10,219 bases of DNA, taken from the NCBI GenBank assembly GCA_937880125.1, contig CALFLU010000036.1, positions 1-10,219 of the forward strand. Direction: 5' to 3'. This DNA comes from an uncultured Eubacteriaceae bacterium (GTDB taxonomy: Bacteria > Bacillota > Clostridia > Eubacteriales > UBA1433). Under the pieces are notes generated by a model. The model worked only from the letters and a program-made list of their open reading frames with translations. It was not told the origin of the DNA and made no database searches. Positions 5,378 to 10,219 of the stretch are shown in pieces (the stretch's first letter is position 1; each line of letters starts with the position of its first letter). A program made the position numbers and the translations under genes.

Positions 5378-6070
5378 ATGCATCGTTTTGTTGAAGCATT
5401 TTTATCGGCGACAACATGGAGATTTAAAGAAAAGGATATCAAGCACATTGGCAGTGAAGAGTCCGTTAGTGTTTGTGAGGAGTTTATGCGGGTTTTTCCA
5501 AAGATGGCGGCAATGCTTTCAGAGGCGGTGAAGATAGAAATTGAGCTGCATAACGGCAAGAAATTTTGGTTGGTGTGTTGGGAAAAAAAAGATGAAATTT
5601 GCGGTTGGCTTTGTTTGCCGGCACAGGAAAAGATTCATAAAACAGTAGGAAAAGAGCATCAATTGTTGTTAAAAAACTTCGGTGGCATTCTCGAATCATT
5701 TGGAGGAGACGACAGCAAGACATATTATCTATGGAATATGAATTCCGTATTTTGCGAAGAAGATGCCTCTGAGGGCATAGGTGCTTGGGAGGAGTTTTTC
5801 TTGGAATGGTGTGAAGATGAAGAACTTGAGCCGAAAATTGTTTTGGAGGATTTGATTGTAACGGCGGTCGAAATCAACGGGAATGTGACACTGTATAACA
5901 AAAATACGGGAGAGATTTTGGTATATGCCCATGATCATTGTTTTGACTATCTTCAAACCTACCCGAATTGTCCCGAATATACCTTTCACACCATCTTGGG
6001 TTGTAATTCTTTTCGAGATTGGGTTGAAGACATTGCAATGCAGTGGCGGTGCTGCTGCGATTTGATGTAA
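5378..6070 (+). CDS. Hypothetical acidic protein, faintly SUKH/SMI1-KNR4-like
   Basis: I do not recognise this 230-residue protein with confidence. It is acidic and rich in Trp, Phe and Cys. It has no signal peptide or membrane segment, so it is probably cytoplasmic. The C-terminal third, GNVTLYNKNTGEILVYAHDH, then an aromatic stretch and GCNSFRDWVEDIAMQW, has the feel of the closing strands and final helix of SUKH-superfamily (SMI1/KNR4) proteins, many of which are immunity proteins to polymorphic toxins. This is pattern resemblance only. It ends in the Cys-rich WRCCCDLM. An ATG two codons earlier (5372) is possible, but GAAAGGG ends at 5371, so the ATG at 5378 has the better spacing of six bases. 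No toxin gene is adjacent, so if it is an immunity protein it is an orphan. Confidence 0.78.
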   Translation: MHRFVEAFLSATTWRFKEKDIKHIGSEESVSVCEEFMRVFPKMAAMLSEAVKIEIELHNGKKFWLVCWEKKDEICGWLCLPAQEKIHKTVGKEHQLLLKNFGGILESFGGDDSKTYYLWNMNSVFCEEDASEGIGAWEEFFLEWCEDEELEPKIVLEDLIVTAVEINGNVTLYNKNTGEILVYAHDHCFDYLQTYPNCPEYTFHTILGCNSFRDWVEDIAMQWRCCCDLM

Positions 6071-6192
6071 ACGGCTCATATGCGCGGATAAAACAGGGCA
6101 AAAGACTGCGCTGTGCAGGGGACGATGTTGCTTTGCACGATGGTAAAAATTGTCATTTATTTATCGATGAAGCAAAAAGGACAATTTTGGCG
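6071..6192 (+). other. Intergenic stretch without identifiable gene
   Basis: I see no convincing gene here. A 5-bp inverted repeat GTGCA/TGCAC near 6113-6138 lacks a T run. An open frame starting at 6113 has no ribosome binding site and runs into the next gene in another frame. Confidence 0.5.
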
Positions 6193-6273
6193 TATACTAA
6201 ATAAAAGAGACTCAAGCGGCCTTTGGACAGGCCTCACCGCACGACACAAGGCGGCAGGTGCTTGTCAAAGTCT
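6193..6273 (+). ncRNA. -10 box and possible three-stem leader RNA
   Basis: A -10 TATACT (6193-6198) without a clear -35 predicts a start near 6205. From there the leader can fold as a three-way junction. The closing stem is AGACT (6208-6212) with AGTCT (6269-6273). Stem 2 is GGCCT (6218-6222) with AGGCC (6229-6233). Stem 3 is ACAAG (6246-6250) with CTTGT (6261-6265). Each stem is 5 bp, so chance is possible. The fit of the closing stem to the predicted 5' end makes it worth noting. Confidence 0.35.
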
Positions 6274-6320
6274 GCGAGGGAAAGACAAAATAAAAAAACA
6301 ACGGCAAAGGAGGGAGCGAT

Positions 6321-7442
6321 ATGAACAGAAAAAAATTAGGTTTCGGCTGTATGCGGCTGCCAATCAGCGACCCTGCCGATCACAGCAGCATTGATTTGGA
6401 AACGGTCAAAAGGATGGTGGACACTTTTATTGACGAGGGGTTTACCTATTTTGATACGGCATATATGTATCACAACTACACCAGCGAAGAGGCGATGGGC
6501 AGAGCACTTGTGGCGAGGCACAAGCGCGACAGCTACACATTGGCGACAAAAATGCCCGTAATTTCCCTCAAAGACAAGGTCCATCAGGCGCAGGTGTTTG
6601 ACGAGCAGATGCGCAAATGCCAAGTGGATTATTTTGATTATTATCTCGTGCACAATTTGGGGGCAAATCATTATAACAAAGCCCTTGAATTGGACACCTT
6701 TGATTTTGTGCGCCAAAAGAAAAAAGAAGGAAAAGTCGGCAGTATCGGTTTTTCGTACCACGATAATGCGGCGCTGTTGGATAAAATATTAATTGAGCAG
6801 CCCGATATGGAATTTGTGCAGCTGCAAATCAATTATATGGACTGGGAAAACGACGGCATTCAGTCGCGCAAGTGCTATGAGGTTGCCACAAGGCACGGCA
6901 AACCCGTCATTGTCATGGAGCCTGTGAAGGGAGGCGCCTTGGCGCAGGTGCCCGTCGAGGCTGAGGCGTTGTTTAAAGGCTATAATCCCGCTATGTCGGT
7001 GGCCTCCTGGGCCATTCGCTATGCGGCGAGTCTGCCCAATGTGCGCATGGTGCTGAGCGGAATGTCGGACATGGCGCAACTGGAAGATAATCTTTCGTAT
7101 ATGAAAGATTTTCAGCGCCTGTCAGAGGAGGAGTATGAGGTGATTGAAAAGGCGCGCGGCGTGATTGAAAAATCCATTGCCATTGCCTGTACGGGGTGTG
7201 CCTATTGCGTGGAGGGCTGTCCCAAGCATATTCCCATCCCTTATTATTTTGCTTTGTACAATGCGGACAAGCAGTCTTTGAATCGCATTTTCTCACCGCA
7301 GTTTAACTATTATGACAATCACATCAGAGACCACGCAAAGGCCTCGGACTGCATAGCCTGCGGCAAGTGCGAAAAAAGCTGTCCGCAGCATTTGCAGATT
7401 ATTCGTCACTTAAAAGAGGTGGCGGCGAATTTTGAAAAATAA
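6321..7442 (+). CDS. Aldo/keto reductase with C-terminal 2[4Fe-4S] ferredoxin module
   Basis: The 373-residue protein joins an aldo/keto reductase TIM barrel (about 1-285) to a C-terminal iron-sulfur domain, as in COG1453. The catalytic tetrad is visible: D45 and Y48 in FDTAYMYH, K77 in LATKMP and H111 in LVHNLG. Two CxxCxxCxxxCP motifs follow (C290/293/296/300 and C344/347/350/354), enough for two [4Fe-4S] clusters. The cytoplasmic enzyme probably reduces or oxidises a carbonyl or alcohol with electrons routed through ferredoxin rather than NADPH alone; the substrate is unknown. GGAGGGAG at 6309-6316 is a strong ribosome binding site four bases before the ATG. The gene has its own leader and terminator, so it appears monocistronic. 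The family identity is firm; the electron route is inference. Confidence 0.95.
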   Translation: MNRKKLGFGCMRLPISDPADHSSIDLETVKRMVDTFIDEGFTYFDTAYMYHNYTSEEAMGRALVARHKRDSYTLATKMPVISLKDKVHQAQVFDEQMRKCQVDYFDYYLVHNLGANHYNKALELDTFDFVRQKKKEGKVGSIGFSYHDNAALLDKILIEQPDMEFVQLQINYMDWENDGIQSRKCYEVATRHGKPVIVMEPVKGGALAQVPVEAEALFKGYNPAMSVASWAIRYAASLPNVRMVLSGMSDMAQLEDNLSYMKDFQRLSEEEYEVIEKARGVIEKSIAIACTGCAYCVEGCPKHIPIPYYFALYNADKQSLNRIFSPQFNYYDNHIRDHAKASDCIACGKCEKSCPQHLQIIRHLKEVAANFEK

Positions 7443-7474
7443 GATAAGCAATGATGTGCACTGACCATAAAAGG

Positions 7475-7502
7475 CGGTCGAGATTTTTCGGCCGTTTTTT
7501 TT
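7475..7502 (+). terminator. Intrinsic terminator of the aldo/keto reductase gene
   Basis: CGGTCGA (7475-7481) pairs with TCGGCCG (7488-7494), one wobble, around a six-base loop, and is followed by eight T (7495-7502). Confidence 0.9.
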
Positions 7503-7559
7503 GTGGCCGGGGTGTTTGGTGTCAAAAAAAACAAATTGCCTATCAAAAGCAAAAAATGC

Positions 7560-7595
7560 AAAACAGCCGGGGAAAAGAGGGGTTCCGGCTGTTTT
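7560..7595 (-). terminator. Probable terminator for the minus-strand small membrane protein gene
   Basis: AAAACAGCCGG (7560-7570) pairs perfectly with CCGGCTGTTTT (7585-7595), an 11-bp stem with a 14-base loop. On the minus strand the stem is followed by GCATTTTTTGC, a usable T run. The next gene transcribed toward it is the minus-strand gene ending at 7731. The 7596-7730 interval otherwise shows nothing I can name; TATACT at 7649-7654 lacks a -35 and any gene after it. Confidence 0.65.
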
Positions 7596-7730
7596 GCGCC
7601 TATGAAGTCTGCGGAAAAGAGGATTAACCGCATTTTGGAGTATTTCGCTATACTGTAAAAAAGTGTTTTGCCCGTTTATTTGCAAGTCGCCCACAGGCGC
7701 GGCAGCGTTTGAAGTTTGAATAAAGGAATT

Positions 7731-8012
7731 CTATTGATGGGTTGATGTATTTGCCTGATAGATAGCTGCGGGCGGCGTGTGCATCAAAGCGCCTTTGTCA
7801 GGATTGTCGGTGAGTTTGAAAAGCAACAGACCGACCATGGCGCCCGCAAGAAAGAGCAGTGCCACACCAATGGCGCTAAAGCCGCGAATCCACTGAAAAA
7901 TAAGTGGGGATTTGTCGTCTTTTTTCGGCACTCTGCAAAGGCTGCAGGGTGTGGTGGGCATATCGGAAGAATTCATCGCCGTCAAGAATTCCTGAAATTT
8001 TTCTTTTTTCAT
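7731..8012 (-). CDS. Small one-TM protein with a CxxC motif, function unknown
   Basis: I do not recognise this 93-residue protein. It begins MKKEKFQEFLTAMNSS, carries C23-S-L-C26, then a basic KK stretch. One hydrophobic helix (about 44-65, GFSAIGVALLFLAGAMVGLLLF) is followed by a short polar tail. The charge pattern favours an N-terminus inside the cell. The CxxC could bind zinc or form a disulfide. The start at 8012 is fixed by GGGAGG, about eight bases upstream on the minus strand; in-frame upstream ATGs up to 8090 lack one. A strong promoter lies 70-100 bases upstream and a terminator at 7560-7595 follows, so it is a single-gene unit with every sign of being expressed. Confidence 0.78.
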   Translation of the reverse strand: MKKEKFQEFLTAMNSSDMPTTPCSLCRVPKKDDKSPLIFQWIRGFSAIGVALLFLAGAMVGLLLFKLTDNPDKGALMHTPPAAIYQANTSTHQ

Positions 8013-8090
8013 GGTGGGATCCTCCCTGTAAAAAAGCATTGCGCATTCCATAATAGAGCATGATGATATGCAACAATGTTCTGTGAGCAA

Positions 8091-8119
8091 ATTATAGCGG
8101 ATTTTTTTGAATCTGTCCA
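8091..8119 (-). promoter_or_regulatory. Strong promoter of the small membrane protein gene
   Basis: On the minus strand, TGGACA (8119-8114) and TATAAT (8096-8091) are separated by exactly 17 bases. The start would be near 8084, giving a leader of about 72 nt. Confidence 0.85.
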
Positions 8120-8136
8120 GTGAAATTTGTAAAAAA

Positions 8137-8167
8137 ATGTAATTTTATGTAATTTTTGAAAAATTAC
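8137..8167. repeat. Tandem AT-rich repeat and palindrome upstream of a promoter
   Basis: ATGTAATTTT occurs twice in tandem (8137-8146, 8147-8156), and the second copy opens a perfect 19-base palindrome GTAATTTTT-G-AAAAATTAC (8149-8167). It lies 18-48 bases upstream of the -35 of the minus-strand promoter at 8091-8119, where an UP element or activator site would be. Confidence 0.55.
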
Positions 8168-8181
8168 GGAAGAAAGTAAAG

Positions 8182-8223
8182 AAGCCTGCGGATTTTTGCA
8201 GAATGATGCAAATGAGCAGGCTT
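8182..8223 (-). terminator. Probable terminator of the nitroreductase gene
   Basis: AAGCCTGC (8182-8189) pairs with GCAGGCTT (8216-8223), and inside it TTTGCA (8195-8200) pairs with TGCAAA (8207-8212). On the minus strand the stem is followed by the T-rich CTTCTTTACTTTCTT. The T run is interrupted, so efficiency may be modest. Confidence 0.6.
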
Positions 8224-8254
8224 TGGTATGATATGTCAACGTCGGGCAAAAAAA

Positions 8255-9031
8255 TTACTCCATGACTTTCAGATTGATATCATTTCTGTTCGGGGTGGCA
8301 ACATAGTCCATATCGCTGTGGCCGATGAGCAGCACGCCCAAAATTTTGTTGCCTTCGGCAATGTTGAGCCGAGAGGTCATGTGTCGATCCTGATTGGCCA
8401 AATTCATCAAAAAACCTGCCCAGCAGGCGCCGATGCCATAGAGCGGGGCTGCCAGGTCAAAAATGGTCAAAGCGATGGAGACATCCACAATGGCGGTATA
8501 AAACTCTGCGGGTGCATAGGCAATGAGCACAGAGGGGGCGTTGCGAAAGAGGATATCGTTGCCGCGATCGTAATAAAGGCTTGAAAAAAGGTTCATGCTC
8601 GAGACGCTGTCGGTGAGCTTGTAGCTGTAATGCACAAAGTCTTCGAGGGCTTGACCCGAAAGCAGAACATATCCCACGCTTTGTCGGTTTTTGCCCGTGG
8701 GGGCATAGCGCAGCATATCCATAATCGGGGCAATATCCTGTGCGCTGACGGGTTTGTCTTTGAAAAAGCGCATGCTTCTGCGCTGGCGAACGAGCAGGGG
8801 CAGTTGTTTTTGCAACACAGCTGCATCGAAGCGATCTTCGGTGATGGCCCCTTTGCCGCCAAGGCTAACGGCACCGGTGGGACAGACGGCGACGCAGTGA
8901 CCGCAGCCTATGCAGTCGACATCTTTGGCGACCATCTTATCTTCTTTTTCTCGTATGATATGCATTGTGCAAACCTGTGCACATCTGCCGCACAAAATGC
9001 ATTTTTCGTGGTTGATTTGTATGCGCTGCAT
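8255..9031 (-). CDS. Nitroreductase-family flavoprotein with N-terminal 2[4Fe-4S] ferredoxin domain
   Basis: The 258-residue protein begins with a ferredoxin domain: C11/14/17/21 and C40/43/46/50, the latter as CIGCGHCVAVCP. An FMN-binding nitroreductase domain follows from about residue 80 (RQRRSMRFFKDKPV, then RYAPTGKNRQSVGYVLL, and GIGACWAGF near the C-terminal half). Such fusions pass electrons from ferredoxin-type donors to FMN and on to an unknown acceptor, in the cytoplasm of anaerobes. A GTG at 9037 would add two residues, but it overlaps the GGAGG (9042-9038). The ATG at 9031 is five bases after that site and is preferred. The -10 at 9072-9067 gives a leader of about 29 nt. It is divergent from the MBL hydrolase gene. 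Confidence 0.95.
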   Translation of the reverse strand: MQRIQINHEKCILCGRCAQVCTMHIIREKEDKMVAKDVDCIGCGHCVAVCPTGAVSLGGKGAITEDRFDAAVLQKQLPLLVRQRRSMRFFKDKPVSAQDIAPIMDMLRYAPTGKNRQSVGYVLLSGQALEDFVHYSYKLTDSVSSMNLFSSLYYDRGNDILFRNAPSVLIAYAPAEFYTAIVDVSIALTIFDLAAPLYGIGACWAGFLMNLANQDRHMTSRLNIAEGNKILGVLLIGHSDMDYVATPNRNDINLKVME

Positions 9032-9066
9032 AAGCACCTCCGCTTTTCACAGTGTATTTTTGAACC

Positions 9067-9072
9067 ATTATA
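9067..9072 (-). promoter_or_regulatory. -10 element of the nitroreductase gene
   Basis: The minus strand reads a consensus TATAAT here; no good -35 is found 16-18 bases upstream. It is back to back with the plus-strand promoter at 9117, 44 bases away, so a shared regulator is possible. Confidence 0.6.
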
Positions 9073-9093
9073 CACGATAAAGGTAAAAAGTGG

Positions 9094-9122
9094 TGGCAAA
9101 AATCGTAAATAATGGATATAAT
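9094..9122 (+). promoter_or_regulatory. Promoter of the MBL hydrolase-rsmG unit
   Basis: A consensus -10 TATAAT (9117-9122) follows a weak -35-like TGGCAA (9094-9099) by 17 bases. The start would be near 9129, about 26 bases before the ATG. Confidence 0.6.
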
Positions 9123-9154
9123 GGGCAGTAAGACAGGAAATGTAGGAGGAAATT

Positions 9155-9793
9155 ATGAAAAATGTAACTTGGTACGGACAGGGTTCTTTGCGAATCATAT
9201 CGGCAGGAAAATGTATCTACATCGACCCGCTGTGGATTGTGGAAGAAATGCATGATGCGGATATCATTCTCATTACCCATACGCACTTTGATCATTTGAG
9301 TGAAGAAGATATAAAAAAAGTCATCAAAGAAGATACGGTGTTTGCGGCACCGCAAGACTGTGTTGATCAGCTGAAGGAAGAATTTGACCATGAGATGATT
9401 GTGGTGTTGCCCGGCGAAGAGTTGGACATTAAAGGCGTGCACATTCGCGTTGTGGCGGCCTACAATGTAGTCAAAACGCAAAACCATCCCAAAGAAAACA
9501 ACTGGGTGGGCTATGTGGTAGACACCGATGAAGGAAAGTATTATTACACCGGCGATACGGAATTGATTCCCGAAATGCAGGGGCTGGATGTGGATGTGAT
9601 TTTTGTGCCGTTGGGTCAGACCTATACGATGAACAACGTGCAGCAGGCAGTGGATGCGGCAAAGGCTTCCGGCGCAAAAAAAGCCGTGCCCGTGCATTAC
9701 GGCGAATATGAAGGTACGGCAAGTGACGTGCAGACCTTTAAGATGTTGTTGGGCAGCGAAATTGAAATGGTGCAGCTGCCGCGGGTGAAATAG
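9155..9793 (+). CDS. Metallo-beta-lactamase-fold hydrolase, UlaG-like
   Basis: The 212-residue protein has the metallo-beta-lactamase motif THTHFDHLS (H42, H44, D46, H47), an intermediate histidine (H111), YYTGDTE (D134) and VPVHYG (H181), the ligand set of a binuclear metal site. The compact form without long insertions and the opening VTWYGQGSLRI match the UlaG-like/COG2220 branch (UPF0173-type) rather than beta-lactamases. It is a cytoplasmic hydrolase, probably of a phosphodiester, lactone or other ester; the substrate cannot be read from the sequence. AGGAGG at 9144-9149 is an excellent ribosome binding site five bases before the start. rsmG begins four bases after the stop, so the two are very likely co-transcribed and perhaps translationally coupled. 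Confidence 0.94.
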   Translation: MKNVTWYGQGSLRIISAGKCIYIDPLWIVEEMHDADIILITHTHFDHLSEEDIKKVIKEDTVFAAPQDCVDQLKEEFDHEMIVVLPGEELDIKGVHIRVVAAYNVVKTQNHPKENNWVGYVVDTDEGKYYYTGDTELIPEMQGLDVDVIFVPLGQTYTMNNVQQAVDAAKASGAKKAVPVHYGEYEGTASDVQTFKMLLGSEIEMVQLPRVK

Positions 9794-9797
9794 GCGA

Positions 9798-10219
9798 GTG
9801 GACACAGCGTATTTACTTGAAAAATGCAGAGAATTGCAAGTTGAATTAAACGAAGAAAAAGCGCGGCATTTGCTGCGCTTTATGCACATTGTGCTGGAAG
9901 AAAACAAAAAATATAACCTGACGGCCATTGTGGATGAAAAGGAATTTATCGTCAAGCATTTGGCAGACAGCTTGTCGATTTTGCCGTTGATAGAAAGCCG
10001 TGAGCCTTTGAAGTGGGCTGATGTGGGCAGCGGGGCGGGGTTGCCGGGCATGGCATTGGCCATTGCACGAGAGGACAGCGACTTTACGCTGATTGAAGCC
10101 ACAAAGAAAAAAGCGGATTTTTTGAAAATGGCGGCAAAAGAATTGGGATTGCAAAACGTGCAGGTATGCAACGCACGTGCAGAGGCGTTGGGCAGGAGCG
10201 AATTGCACAGGGAGTGCTA
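9798..10219 (+). CDS. rsmG: 16S rRNA (guanine527-N7)-methyltransferase RsmG, 3' end cut by the window
   Basis: An open frame from GTG 9798 runs off the window end with 140 complete codons and no stop, so the C-terminal part is missing (the family is usually a little over 200 residues). It reads VDTAYLLEKCRELQVELNE, then NKKYNLTAI and FIVKHLADSLSILPL. The SAM-binding ADVGSGAGLPGMALAIA, TLIEATKKKADFLK and a final RAEALG are all RsmG (GidB) landmarks. The enzyme uses SAM to methylate N7 of G527 in 16S rRNA; loss gives low-level streptomycin resistance in several bacteria. The GTG start sits four bases after the stop of the MBL gene with only a weak AGGCGA before it, which suggests coupling. The next in-frame ATG (M29) is inside the conserved region, so GTG is preferred. 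Confidence 0.92.
   Translation, partial: MDTAYLLEKCRELQVELNEEKARHLLRFMHIVLEENKKYNLTAIVDEKEFIVKHLADSLSILPLIESREPLKWADVGSGAGLPGMALAIAREDSDFTLIEATKKKADFLKMAAKELGLQNVQVCNARAEALGRSELHREC

Noticed and set aside
6113..6394. 93-codon open frame upstream of the aldo/keto reductase
   Set aside because: No ribosome binding site, runs into the next gene in another frame, and its translation is basic and non-descript; it crosses the likely leader RNA.
7649..7654. TATACT as a possible promoter in the 7596-7730 gap
   Set aside because: There is no -35 at a usable distance and no plus-strand gene or stable RNA fold downstream that I could support.
7410..7694. 94-codon minus-strand frame beyond the small membrane protein
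   Set aside because: It crosses two intrinsic terminators and the end of the aldo/keto reductase gene, with Phe/Lys-rich translation and no start signal.
5296..8241. 12-base repeat GATATGTCAACG at 5296 and 8230
   Set aside because: Flanks do not match, and a few shared 12-mers are expected by chance in 10 kb.
9068..10171. 367-codon open frame on the minus strand
   Set aside because: It runs antisense through both the MBL hydrolase and rsmG, each of which has clear family motifs; the translation is Phe/His/Ser-rich without recognisable domains.

Overview
The window looks like chromosomal DNA from an anaerobic, low-to-mid G+C Firmicute, most likely a clostridium. The evidence is strong GGAGG-type ribosome binding sites, sigma-A-like promoters (TTGACA/TATAAT type), short intrinsic terminators, a ThiI of the Bacillus/Clostridium length without a rhodanese domain, and two oxidoreductases fused to bacterial-type 2[4Fe-4S] ferredoxin domains. 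No phage, transposase, CRISPR array, tRNA or rRNA was seen. The genus cannot be named from the sequence.

Layout: (1) 1-740 holds the possible tail of an upstream gene, a membrane-anchored helical protein of unknown function, and a terminator. (2) 745-1986 is thiI (tRNA 4-thiouridine synthase) with its own near-consensus promoter and terminator. (3) 2019-2443 is a small DUF6054-like gene. (4) 2524-3588 is a two-gene redox operon: a strong promoter with a palindromic ATCGA-type operator, a roughly 140-nt leader with two hairpins, a thioredoxin-like CxxC protein, a thioredoxin-coupled arsenate reductase (arsC-like), and a bidirectional terminator. (5) 3636-4445 (minus) is a secreted, C-terminally membrane-anchored protein, convergent with arsC. 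(6) 4446-4751 is a divergent control region with a duplicated element, followed by a GNAT acetyltransferase and a hypothetical protein that faintly resembles SUKH/SMI1-KNR4 immunity proteins. (7) 6193-7502 is a structured leader and an aldo/keto reductase with a C-terminal double [4Fe-4S] module. (8) 7560-8255 contains a minus-strand small one-TM protein with a CxxC motif, driven by a strong promoter next to an AT-rich palindrome. (9) 8182-9031 (minus) is a ferredoxin-nitroreductase fusion. (10) Divergent from it, at 9155, are a UlaG-like metallo-beta-lactamase-fold hydrolase and, 4 nt downstream, the start of rsmG (16S rRNA m7G527 methyltransferase), which runs off the window.

Most genes are ordinary housekeeping or accessory redox genes in short transcription units. 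The stretches least explained by known features are the operator-plus-leader in front of the thioredoxin/arsC operon, the three-stem leader of the aldo/keto reductase gene, and the repeats between the divergent genes at 4445 and 4752. I see no convincing multi-gene novel defence or biosynthetic system here.
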